Part shown: positions 17,123-25,300 of the stretch, piece after piece
Numbering within the stretch: the first letter of the stretch is position 1
Layout of the letters: every line of letters begins with the position of its first letter
Origin: Myxococcus stipitatus
GTDB lineage: Bacteria; Myxococcota; Myxococcia; Myxococcales; Myxococcaceae
Assembly (NCBI RefSeq): GCF_038561935.1
Contig: NZ_CP102770.1
Location: forward strand, 9,300,001 to 9,364,000
Length of the DNA stretch: 64,000 nucleotides
Reading direction: 5' to 3'
Notes under the pieces: generated by a model
What the model saw: only the letters and a program-made list of their open reading frames with translations
What the model was told of the DNA's origin: nothing
Database searches by the model: none
Program-made: the position numbers and the translations under genes

Positions 17123-17782
17123 TCACGGCCGCGCGGAACGCAGCGCCGCCAGCAGCTCCTCCGCCGTCGTCGCCACCGCGCGGGCCCCGTTCGCGTGAAG
17201 CTCCGCCGCATCCCGGAAGCCCCACGTGACGCCCACGCCATACATGCCCGCCGCGCGCGCCGTGAGCATGTCCACCGCCGTGTCGCCCACGAAGCCACAC
17301 GCCGCGGGCGCCACGTCCAGCTCCGCCGCCATGCCCAGCACCGCCGTCGGGTCCGGCTTGCGAGGCACGCCCTGCCGCTCGCCGTACACCACGCGGAAGG
17401 GCACCTCCGGCAGCAGCCGCTCCACCAGCCGCTTCACGGGGCCATCCGACTTGTTGCTCAGCACCCCCATCACCACGCCCTGCGCCGCGAGCGCGGCGAG
17501 CATCCCGAGGATGCCGGGGTAGGCCGCCGTGCGGTCGAAGAGGTGCGCCTCGTAGCGCGGGCGATACGTCTCCAGCACGGCCGCCGCCAGGTCCTCGCGC
17601 CCCGCGGGCACCGCCCGGCGAGCCAGCTCCCGCACGCCCTCTCCCACGAAGTGGCGGTAGGCGGACTCGGGATGCGTGGGCAGGCCATGACGCGCGAGGG
17701 AGTGGTTCATCGCGTCCGCGATGTCCCCCAGCGAATCCACCAAGGTCCCATCAAGGTCGAAGAAGACGGCACGAAGCTGCAT
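17123..17782 (-). CDS. gph: HAD-family hydrolase, phosphoglycolate phosphatase type
   Basis: A 219-residue HAD phosphatase. Motif I FDLDGTLVDS near the start gives the nucleophile Asp, motif II is VLSNKSDG, the Lys region follows, and motif III/IV is GFVGDTAVDMLTARAAG. The helical cap between motifs I and II is of phosphoglycolate phosphatase type. It probably dephosphorylates 2-phosphoglycolate from DNA repair, although HAD specificity cannot be fixed from sequence. It lies just beyond the aglS terminator, so it likely has its own promoter. Confidence 0.85.
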   Translation of the reverse strand: MQLRAVFFDLDGTLVDSLGDIADAMNHSLARHGLPTHPESAYRHFVGEGVRELARRAVPAGREDLAAAVLETYRPRYEAHLFDRTAAYPGILGMLAALAAQGVVMGVLSNKSDGPVKRLVERLLPEVPFRVVYGERQGVPRKPDPTAVLGMAAELDVAPAACGFVGDTAVDMLTARAAGMYGVGVTWGFRDAAELHANGARAVATTAEELLAALRSARP

Positions 17783-17798
17783 GGGATGAAGTCTCCAG

Positions 17799-17837
17799 AA
17801 AAAACAAGAACGCCCCGGCCATCAGGGCCAGGGCGTT
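17799..17837 (-). terminator. Intrinsic terminator of the aglRQS operon
   Basis: On the minus strand AACGCCCTGGCC pairs with GGCCGGGGCGTT (12-bp stem, one G-T pair, 5-base loop), followed by CTTGTTTTTT. It starts 28 bases past the aglS stop and cleanly ends the operon before the phosphatase gene. Confidence 0.9.
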
Positions 17838-17865
17838 CAGGGCCTCGAGAGCCCGTTGCATCGCG

Positions 17866-18444
17866 TCAGTGCGTGGCGGCCGCCGTGGCGCCGTCACTGC
17901 CCGCCGTGGTGAGCACCGCGAAGTTGATGTTGTTGTAGCCCGCCGTGGCGCAGCTGAACATCACCCGCTTGATGATGGAGTACTCCACGTCCTTGTGGGC
18001 CTGGATGTTGATGTCGCCCTTGAACGTGTTGGCGTCGTCGTTCGCCATCGCGTGCAGGTCCTCGAACTGCTTCTTCATGTCCCGCAGCTTCTCCTCCAGC
18101 GCGGGAATGTTGAGGTACTCGTCCTTGGAGAAGTCCTCCACGCGACCGACGATGGTGCCGGACACGCTGACCTGCTCGCCGGACACCATGACGACCGGGT
18201 GCATCTCCACTTCCTGGACGTGGACCGCTTCCGGGAGCTGGATGTCCTTGGTCATCATCAGCACCTCGCCCGTCGCGGAGAAGTTCGCGATGAGGAAGAG
18301 CACGATGATGACGAACATGTCGACCAGCGGAGTGATGAGCAGGTCCGCGTAGCCGCTGCGCTTCGCGTGCGCGGCGCCGTGCCCGAACACCCTCGAGTGC
18401 TGGAGACGCTTGCCGTACCGCTTGCCTGGAACCTTGATGGCCAT
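17866..18444 (-). CDS. aglS: ExbD/TolR-family protein, probable gliding motor subunit AglS
   Basis: A 192-residue inner-membrane protein with one TM helix (about 35-58). It contains the essential channel aspartate, Asp42, in TPLVDMFVIIVLFLI, and a periplasmic domain of about 130 residues. ExbD/TolR proteins form the ion path with an ExbB/TolQ/MotA partner. The gene order (one TolQ-like then two TolR-like) and linkage to traAB match the proton-driven AglRQS gliding motor of Myxococcus, where it pulls on the Agl-Glt complex. The symbol is assigned by this context and by recollection of the order in M. xanthus, not by alignment. The 24-base gap from aglQ indicates cotranscription. Confidence 0.8.
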   Translation of the reverse strand: MAIKVPGKRYGKRLQHSRVFGHGAAHAKRSGYADLLITPLVDMFVIIVLFLIANFSATGEVLMMTKDIQLPEAVHVQEVEMHPVVMVSGEQVSVSGTIVGRVEDFSKDEYLNIPALEEKLRDMKKQFEDLHAMANDDANTFKGDINIQAHKDVEYSIIKRVMFSCATAGYNNINFAVLTTAGSDGATAAATH

Positions 18445-18468
18445 GAGAGGTGGTGGCTCCGTGCTCGG

Positions 18469-18957
18469 CTAGCCCATCGCCGCAGACACCGACACCTGGG
18501 GCAACCCAGAGCCGATGCACTCGTCGATGATGCGGACCAGGTCCTCGTAGCGGACCTTGTCCTCGGGCTGCAGGGTGATGGCCGTCTGGTCTGGCAGCTG
18601 CGCCTTCAACTCCTTGAAGCGCGCCACCAGCTTGGACAGGTCCGTCTTGCCCTTGCCGTCCTTGGTGAGGGGGATGGGGTCGAACGTGCTCTGGTCCGCC
18701 GAGAGCCGCAGCTCCGTCGGGGTGATGAGCAGCGTCAACTGCACTGTCTTGGTCTCCGTCGGGGGCGGCTCCTCCTCCGTGGAGGGACCTCCGGCCTGGG
18801 ACACCTGAAGTCGGCCAATCTGTGTCCAGACGGCCGTCATGATGAGGAAGCTGATGGTCACTGCCATCAGGTCGATGAATGCGGTCAGGTTGATGGCGGC
18901 ATCGAGCGGCTTCTTGCCACCCTTGCCACCTTGACCTGTGTCCATTCCGCCGGCCAT
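18469..18957 (-). CDS. aglQ: ExbD/TolR-family protein, probable gliding motor subunit AglQ
   Basis: A 162-residue inner-membrane protein. A Gly/Lys-rich cytoplasmic head (MAGGMDTGQGGKGG) is followed by a single TM helix carrying Asp29 (NLTAFIDLMAVTISFLIMTAV), the residue expected to bind the translocated proton. The periplasmic part has an acidic EEEPPPTETK linker and an ExbD-like domain ending GSGLPQVSVSAAMG. The near-N-terminal Asp fits my memory that the key AglQ residue lies at about position 28. It sits between aglR and aglS in the same operon. AglQ and AglS differ in head and periplasmic sequence, so they are not a recent duplication. Confidence 0.8.
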   Translation of the reverse strand: MAGGMDTGQGGKGGKKPLDAAINLTAFIDLMAVTISFLIMTAVWTQIGRLQVSQAGGPSTEEEPPPTETKTVQLTLLITPTELRLSADQSTFDPIPLTKDGKGKTDLSKLVARFKELKAQLPDQTAITLQPEDKVRYEDLVRIIDECIGSGLPQVSVSAAMG

Positions 18958-19058
18958 GGCGTTCTCCTCCTAGAGACTGAAAGGGGCGCGCCAGTGTTCC
19001 CCCGGATGGGGACATGGACAGCGCGCCCGGGCGCCGGGTTCCCAGATGGGAGCCCGAC

Positions 19059-19799
19059 TCAGTCGTCGTGGTGGTCCCGAGCGGAGGGGACGTTCAGGTT
19101 CTTGAACTTGTCCTTGTTCGCGACGATGAGGTTGAGCACGGAGACGCTGGTCTCGTTGATGTCGTTGACCAGCGACTGGGTGCGGCCCATCAGCACGGAG
19201 AAGGCGATGAGGCAGGGAATCGCCGTCACCAGCCCGAAGCCCGTGCAGTTCATGGCTTCGGAGATACCGTTGGCGAGAATGGTCGCCTTGTCGGCCGGGT
19301 TCACGTTGGCCACGGCCTCGAAGCAGGAAATCAGACCGGACACCGTTCCGAGCAGACCGGCGAGCATCGCCGCGTTGCCGAGCATCGCCAGGTAGCCGCT
19401 GCGGGCCTCCAGGCGCGGCGTCTCACGGAGGGAGGCCTCGTCCAGCGCGGCCTGGACCTCGTCCTGGCCCTTGGGGACGTTCATCAGGCCCGCCTTGATG
19501 ACGTTCGTCAGCGGCGTGGACTTCTGGCCGGCCACGTAGTTGATGGCCTTGTCCAGGTCACCCGCGTAGATGTGCTTCTTGAGCCCGCGGAGGAAGGCTT
19601 CCTTGTTGATGGAGGCCTTGCCGAACAACACGATGCTGCGCTCGACCATGATGGCCAGCGCAACGACCAGACAGGCCGCGATGGGATACATACCCCACTG
19701 ACCGGCCTCCCAACGCCTGGCGACCTCTTCGAAGAAGCCCCGCTCAGGTCCACCCGCGTTGGCGAGCACGGCCAGATTCGTCAAAAACCCCAGGTTCAT
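19059..19799 (-). CDS. aglR: MotA/TolQ/ExbB proton channel protein, probable gliding motor subunit AglR
   Basis: A 246-residue inner-membrane protein with three TM helices: GMYPIAACLVVALAIMVERSIVL (about 36-58), then AMLGNAAMLAGLLGTVSGLISCF (about 138-163) and FGLVTAIPCLIAFSVLMG (about 190-207). The GLLGTVSGLI and GLVTAIPC segments are the TolQ/ExbB signature lining the channel. It is the first gene of the operon, 101 bases ahead of aglQ, and is transcribed from a sigma70-type promoter with a predicted leader of roughly 115 nt. With AglQ and AglS it would convert proton motive force into gliding. Confidence 0.85.
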   Translation of the reverse strand: MNLGFLTNLAVLANAGGPERGFFEEVARRWEAGQWGMYPIAACLVVALAIMVERSIVLFGKASINKEAFLRGLKKHIYAGDLDKAINYVAGQKSTPLTNVIKAGLMNVPKGQDEVQAALDEASLRETPRLEARSGYLAMLGNAAMLAGLLGTVSGLISCFEAVANVNPADKATILANGISEAMNCTGFGLVTAIPCLIAFSVLMGRTQSLVNDINETSVSVLNLIVANKDKFKNLNVPSARDHHDD

Positions 19800-20124
19800 C
19801 GCGTCTTGCCTCCACGGCGGCTCGGCCCGGCGCTTCCGGACCTTCCAGAACCTGTCGCCCCCCCGGGCGTGCGCCCGAGATGAGTGGGCGGCAGGAATGG
19901 ATGTTGAAAACGGTGTTGCCGACTTTAGGAATGGCTGTCTGGGGTGTCAAGGCAGGGGCCTCGGCGTTAAGTGCTGAAATCTCACAGGAATTTTGCGCTG
20001 AAGTGCCCCTTGCATGTTCCCCGGACAAGCCGCAATGCGGGTCTTGTAGGGGGCTTCACAAGAAGCGGCGGTTGTGCCAGCGCGGCGCTTCCGAGGGCAG
20101 GCGGGCGCGTGTTAATGCCGCGCC
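19800..20124. other. Divergent intergenic region between aglR and the GspE-N gene
   Basis: This 325-base gap is less GC-rich than its surroundings. It holds the aglR promoter (19922-19950) and presumably the promoter of the divergent GspE N-domain gene, which I could not locate with confidence. No small open frame with protein-like composition or RNA gene is evident. Confidence 0.6.
19922..19950 (-). promoter_or_regulatory. Sigma70-type promoter for aglRQS
   Basis: On the minus strand TTGACA (19950-19945) and TAAAGT (19927-19922) are separated by exactly 17 bases. The -35 is a perfect consensus and the -10 matches four of six. It reads toward aglR, predicting a start near 19915. This is the best vegetative-type promoter I found in the window, consistent with constitutive motor expression. 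Confidence 0.7.
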
Positions 20125-21000
20125 ATGGCGAGGAAGCGCATTGGCGAGCTGCTGTTGGAGCAGCGGGCGATCAGCGTCGCTCAGCTCGAGGCGGGGCTCG
20201 CGGCCCACCGGAAGTCGGGGCAGCGATTGGGGGCGACGCTCATCGCGCAGGGGGCGATCACGGAGGACACCCTCGCGGGCGCGCTGAGCCAGGCGCTCGG
20301 GATGCCCCAGGTGGACCTGGCGGCGGTGACGCCGGAGTGGGCGGCGGTGCACATGCTGCGGGCGCGCTTCTGTGAGCAGCACGACCTGTTCCCCATCGCG
20401 CTGGAGAGCGTGGGCGGCCGTCGGCAGCTCGTGGTCGCGATGAGTGATCCGCTCAACATGCCCGCGGTGGAGGAGATTGAGTTCACCACGGGACTGAAGG
20501 TGGGCGTGCGGGTGGCGGCCTTGTCCGCGGTGCGGGGCGCCATCCTGCGCTACTACCACAAGGTCCCCGTGGCGCCGGCGAAGAGCGCGCCCGCACCCGT
20601 GGCCAGAGCCCGTCCCGCACCGGTCGCGCGGCCTCCTGCCGCGGCGAAGCCCGCCTCGCCCCAGGCCGAGGAGGATGACGAGGAGGTCATCGTCGGCGAG
20701 GAGCTGCCCCCCGGCGAGGCGACGCAGCGCACCTCCCTCGCGGAGCTGATCCGCCAGCGTGAGGAGCAGCAGAAGCAGAAGCGGGAGCAGTCCTCCGCGG
20801 CGAAGCCCAAGCCGGCCTCGGGTGGGGGTGTGCTCGATGACCTGGACTACCTCTTCGGGCAGGCCCGCGAGGACCCGGATCGCATCGAGGAGCTGGAGCG
20901 CAAGTTCTGGGCGCTGATGCGGATCATGGCGCGCAAGGGCCTGCTGTCGAAGGAGGAGTTCTCGCGCGAGCTGGACGGCGACGGCGAGCCGCAAGGCTGA
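20125..21000 (+). CDS. GspE/PilB N-terminal (MshEN) domain protein
   Basis: A 291-residue soluble protein. Residues 1-about 145 are a type II secretion/type IV pilus ATPase N-terminal domain: RIGELLLEQRAISVAQLEAGLAAHRKSGQRLGATLIAQGAITEDTLAGAL, then LGMPQVDL and LVVAMSDPLNMPAVEEIEFTTG. MshEN-type domains can bind cyclic di-GMP. There is no ATPase domain; instead an Ala/Pro-rich linker (about 148-180), an acidic EEDDEEVIVGEE patch and a C-terminal helical region follow. It is divergent from aglRQS, so a regulatory or motility-linked role is possible but not shown. Confidence 0.85.
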   Translation: MARKRIGELLLEQRAISVAQLEAGLAAHRKSGQRLGATLIAQGAITEDTLAGALSQALGMPQVDLAAVTPEWAAVHMLRARFCEQHDLFPIALESVGGRRQLVVAMSDPLNMPAVEEIEFTTGLKVGVRVAALSAVRGAILRYYHKVPVAPAKSAPAPVARARPAPVARPPAAAKPASPQAEEDDEEVIVGEELPPGEATQRTSLAELIRQREEQQKQKREQSSAAKPKPASGGGVLDDLDYLFGQAREDPDRIEELERKFWALMRIMARKGLLSKEEFSRELDGDGEPQG

Positions 21001-21087
21001 GCGTTATCCTGGCTGTCCGCCCTCCCCTCGGGGCAGCCGGTTGTCGGACTGCTGAAACACACCGGGGCCTGGGCCGTACGTGATGAA

Positions 21088-21113
21088 GGACGCGCGCCTT
21101 TCCAGGCGCGTCC
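21088..21113 (+). promoter_or_regulatory. Hairpin directly upstream of the msrBA ribosome-binding site
   Basis: GGACGCG(CG)CCT pairs with AGGCGCGTCC (10-bp stem with a two-base bulge, TTCC loop). The stem ends at the base before GGAGAGG, the Shine-Dalgarno of the methionine sulfoxide reductase gene. It could be a leader structure that affects translation or an imperfect terminator for the upstream gene; there is no U-tract. Confidence 0.4.
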
Positions 21114-21123
21114 GGAGAGGCGC

Positions 21124-22290
21124 ATGGCCATGTCGTCCGTCGGTTTCGGTTCCCGTTTCATCCCGTCCCGGGGCCCCTGGAAGCACCTGATGGTGTCCCT
21201 GGTCTTCGCGGTGCTGGCGGCGTGTACCCAGGCGAGCAGCGCGGCGGCGCCCGGCAACACCTCCGCGCAGCGGTCCGAGTCCGCGGGCGCGGTGAAGGAC
21301 TCCCGCCGCTATGAGAAGCCCTCGGACGAGGAGCTGCGCCGCACGCTCTCTCCGCTGGCGTACGACGTGACGCAGAAGGCGGCGACCGAGCCGCCGTTCC
21401 GCAACGCCTACTGGAACAACCACGAGGAAGGGCTCTACGTCGACGCCGTCACCGGCGAGCCGCTGTTCTCGTCGCGAGACAAGTTCGACTCGAACACGGG
21501 CTGGCCCAGCTTCACCCGGCCGGTGGATGCGTCACGCATCGAGGAGACGCGCGACTCGAGCCTGGGCATGGAGCGTGTCGAGGTCCGCTCGAAGGGCGGC
21601 ACGCACCTGGGACACCTGTTCGACGATGGGCCGAAGCCCTTGGGCACGCGCTACTGCATCAACTCCGCGTCGCTGCGCTTCGTGCCGGTGGCGGCGCTGG
21701 AGAAGGAGGGCTACGGCGCGTGGCTGAAGGCGTTCGGCCGGGAGCCCGCGAGCGCGGCACCGGCGAAGACAGACGTGGGCAAGGCGCTGGCGGCCGCGGG
21801 TGTCACCGAGACGGCGCTGCTCGCGGGGGGCTGCTTCTGGGGCATGGAGGACTTGCTGCGCAAGATTCCGGGCGTGCTCCAGACGGATGTCGGCTACACG
21901 GGCGGCGGATTGAAGAGCCCGACGTATCAAGACGTGAGCTCGGGCGAGACAGGGCACGCGGAGTCGGTGCGCGTGGTGTTCGACCCGAAGGTGCTGAGCT
22001 TCGAGACGCTGCTGGAGAAGTGGTTCTTCCGCATGCATGACCCGACGACACTCAACCGGCAGGGCAACGACGTGGGGACGCAGTATCGCTCCGCCATCTT
22101 CGTGATGTCCGATGAGCAGCGCCGGGTCGCCGAGGCGGTGAAGGCTCGCGTCAACGCGTCCGGCAAGTGGAACCGGCCCGTCGTCACCCAGGTGGTTCAA
22201 GCAGGCGAGTTCACCCCCGCGGAGAGCTATCACCAGGATTATCTCGTGAAGAATCCCGGCGGATACACCTGCCACTACATGAGGGACTGA
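21124..22290 (+). CDS. msrBA: Bifunctional peptide methionine sulfoxide reductase MsrB-MsrA, lipoprotein
   Basis: A 388-residue exported repair enzyme reducing both methionine-R- and S-sulfoxides in proteins. The N-terminus ends in a lipobox (VLAAC, Cys34), so it is a lipoprotein. The MsrB domain (about 62-205) has GWPSFTRPV and catalytic Cys178 in GTRYCINSASLRF. The MsrA domain (about 225-388) has the catalytic Cys237 in GGCFWG and ends with the SYHQDYLVKN segment. The two CxxC zinc pairs of many MsrB proteins are missing. The B-then-A order is the less common one. GGAGAGG precedes the ATG by three bases. Confidence 0.93.
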   Translation: MAMSSVGFGSRFIPSRGPWKHLMVSLVFAVLAACTQASSAAAPGNTSAQRSESAGAVKDSRRYEKPSDEELRRTLSPLAYDVTQKAATEPPFRNAYWNNHEEGLYVDAVTGEPLFSSRDKFDSNTGWPSFTRPVDASRIEETRDSSLGMERVEVRSKGGTHLGHLFDDGPKPLGTRYCINSASLRFVPVAALEKEGYGAWLKAFGREPASAAPAKTDVGKALAAAGVTETALLAGGCFWGMEDLLRKIPGVLQTDVGYTGGGLKSPTYQDVSSGETGHAESVRVVFDPKVLSFETLLEKWFFRMHDPTTLNRQGNDVGTQYRSAIFVMSDEQRRVAEAVKARVNASGKWNRPVVTQVVQAGEFTPAESYHQDYLVKNPGGYTCHYMRD

Positions 22291-22386
22291 GAATCCTGGA
22301 TGGTTGAAGGACCATGTATCGCGCGCCCCTGGGTTTCACGGGGGCGTGTGAGCATGGGGCGCAGGAAGTAAGGCTATGCTGCGTGG

Positions 22387-25300
22387 ATGATTTGCCCAGT
22401 CTGCGTGCGGCTTCGCGACAAGGCACCGGGGGATGCATGTCTCGAGTGCGGTGCGTCCCTGCTGCCTCTCTCCGAGCCGCGTCTCAGTGCCCTCGTCGAA
22501 AAGACACTGCAACGACGCATCGAGGATTGGCGCGACGCCGCGCTGATTGATGAGGCCACCGCGCGGCGGCTCGCGGGGGCCCTGGGCGGGATGAACGTGG
22601 AGGCGCCCGTCAGCGAGGAGCAGGCTCCCCGGTTGGATGCCGCCGCTCGCGCGGAGGAATGGGCGAACAGCGTGGTCGCCTCCGTGATGCGCGTGGGCTC
22701 ATGGCGGCCGAGTTGGGGCGCGGCGCTCGCGGCGTCGCTCGAGGAGACCGCGAAGGCGGAGCGAGAGCAGGCCGAACGCAAGCGGCGTGCGCCTCCCGTC
22801 GAGACCGCTGCGGCCGTGGTCATCGTACCGGTGGTCCCTGTCGAGCCGAGCATCCCGCAGGCGAGTGACGAGACCACTGTCCCGCCACACTCCGGCCAGG
22901 ACACCGCGAACCTCGCCGACGATTCGAGTGCCCCCCGCACCCGGCGCCAGCGAGGGCACGCTTCCGATGATTCGTACGCGAGCGAGGGCCAGGACACCGC
23001 GAACCTCGCCGACGCTTCGAGTGCCCCCCGCACCCGGCGCCAGCGAGGGCACGCTTCCGATGACTCGTACGCGAGCGAGGATGACCTGGGCTCGGCGCTG
23101 GGCTCGGGACAGGCCCTCTTCGCGCGCGATACATCGGGGGCGCTGGGCGGTGGACTGGAGGCGGTGGTTGCCCTCGACGCGACGTCGTCGAACTCGCCGC
23201 GACTGAACGACTTCATCTGGTGGTTCCTCGGCGCCGTGCTGGTGCTGGGCGGCTCGCTCATGGGCGTCCGCGAGGCGTGGCAGGCCCTGGGCGGAGTGCC
23301 GCGTCAGCTCCTCGTGACGGGGGCGCTGTGGGGCTATCACGCGGGCTTCATCGGGCTGGGCGTGTTCCTGTCGCGCCGCTCGCTGCCCGTGGGCCGGGTC
23401 CTCTCCGGCATCGGCCTGGCGCTCCTCCCCGTCAGCTTCGTCGCGCTGTCCTCACTGGTCGCCCTGGCTCCGTTGCCAGGCATCGGCGTCGCGCTCGGAG
23501 TGGCCATCGCGGGACTGTTCCCGCTGCGCGCGGCGGGACGACTGCTGCATGAGACCTCCGCGAAGTCGCTCGCGGTGGCGATGTTCCCGGCCCTGCTCGC
23601 CGGGCTTCCGTTGATGGGGCTCGACGAGGCGCCGTGGCTCCGCATGCTGTGTGCCTCCGCGGGCGTGGCGTCCCTGGCCGTCACGCTCTGGCGCTCACGC
23701 ACGTCGACGTCCGCGAACACGATGCTCGTCAGCGCGTGTGCCGCGCTCTACTCGGCGCTCTGGCTCACCGTCTTCAGCGTGGCGAGTGCGCCCTCCGGCT
23801 TCGATGCGCTGGAGCCCGGCAGTCCACTGTTCGCGGGCTTGATGCTCTGGGCCCAGGCCCTCGCCGCCGTCATCGCCTTGGCCACGACCACCGACGCCCT
23901 CCGGAAGATGCTCCCCCGGATGAGCGCGGTGCTGGAGACCGTGGCCCACGTGGTGCTGGCGAGCGGTGCCATCGCAGGTGCCCTGAGCCTGTTCACGGTG
24001 GAGCCCGCCGGTGACCTCGACGTCGCGGTTGCCTCGGCGGTCGCTCCCGTCCTCGCGGCGGTCGTCTTCTTCTGGCTGCAGCCACGACGTCTCGCCCTCG
24101 TGCATCTCGGTGTCATGGCCACGCTGCTCGCGGGGGTCCTGGTGGCGAACGTCCTCGCCCCCACCGACCCGGGGTGGTGGGTGTTCGGCGGCGCGGTGGC
24201 TGCCTCGGGCCTGCTGCTCGCGGCCCGGAGGAGCAGCTCTCCGTCCCTGAGCATCAAGCTGCTCACCTGGGGCATCGTCGCCACGCTGGCCGCGATGCCG
24301 CTCGCCGTCAGGCTCCCCATCGATGGCTCCTCCTGGCCACGCATCGCCACGGGGTTGGTCATCGCCCTCGCCGCGCACCTCGCGGCAGGCTGGCGCTGGC
24401 GAGGACTGCACTACCTGGGCGGCATCGCGGCGACCTTCTGCCTGCTGGGCCTCGTCGACCTCCTCCCCATGTTGACGGGGGACTGGGGGACCCTCGCCGT
24501 CTTCGCCTTCCTGGGTGGGCTCTACGGCGTCGTCGGGCTTCTCCAAGCGGCCTGGGCGCGCCCCTCCTCGCCCCTCGTCGCGCTCCTGCCGCTCGATGAC
24601 CTGTCGCTCGGTCTCGCGGCGGTGGGAGTCTTCCTGGCGCTCGCCGCGGCCCCGGTCGCTCCCGATGGACTCATCCTGCTCGCGAACCGCGAGCTGCCCC
24701 CGCTGTTGAACGCAGTCCCCACGGCACTGACCACCGTGTGGCTGTTGCTGCGGACACGACGGGATGGAAGCCGGCTCGTGGGCTTCCTGGCCGCCTCGGG
24801 TCTGGCGCTCGCCGTCGCGCAGGCCCTGGGCACACATGGCGACTTCACGTCCGCGCGGGCCGCGCTCGTCTCGGCCTCCCTGGTGCTCGGCTTCGCGCTC
24901 GTCTCCGCGTTGCGCCCTCGCCCGCCCGCCAGCACCGAGCCGGCCTCCGTCGCTCCCGAGCTTCGGGCGCGCAAGGTGTTCGACCTCTTCCGGCTGCCGC
25001 TCGGCGAGCACGCCCTGCGTCTCTACACGGATGGCTTCGCCGCCGTGGCGTGTGTCCAGGCACTGGTCGCGACCCTCACCCTGCTCCAGTGGCAGACCTT
25101 CCCCACGGACGCCGAGCGCTCCACGTGCCTGCTCGCGGGAGGACTGCTCACCCTGGCCGCGCTCATCGCCTTCGTGTCGCGAGGCTTCGTGACCCTGCGC
25201 CTCCGAGGCTCCGTCGTGGCCTTCGCGGCCATGGGCGGCTTCATCGCCCTCACCGCCATCGTCAATCGCGCGGGCCGCCCCTTGCCGCCAGACATCGTGG

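Noticed and set aside
19990..20020. TTGCA-containing sigma54-like element between aglR and the GspE-N gene
   Set aside because: The -24 GG is missing and it lies about 100 bases from the start.
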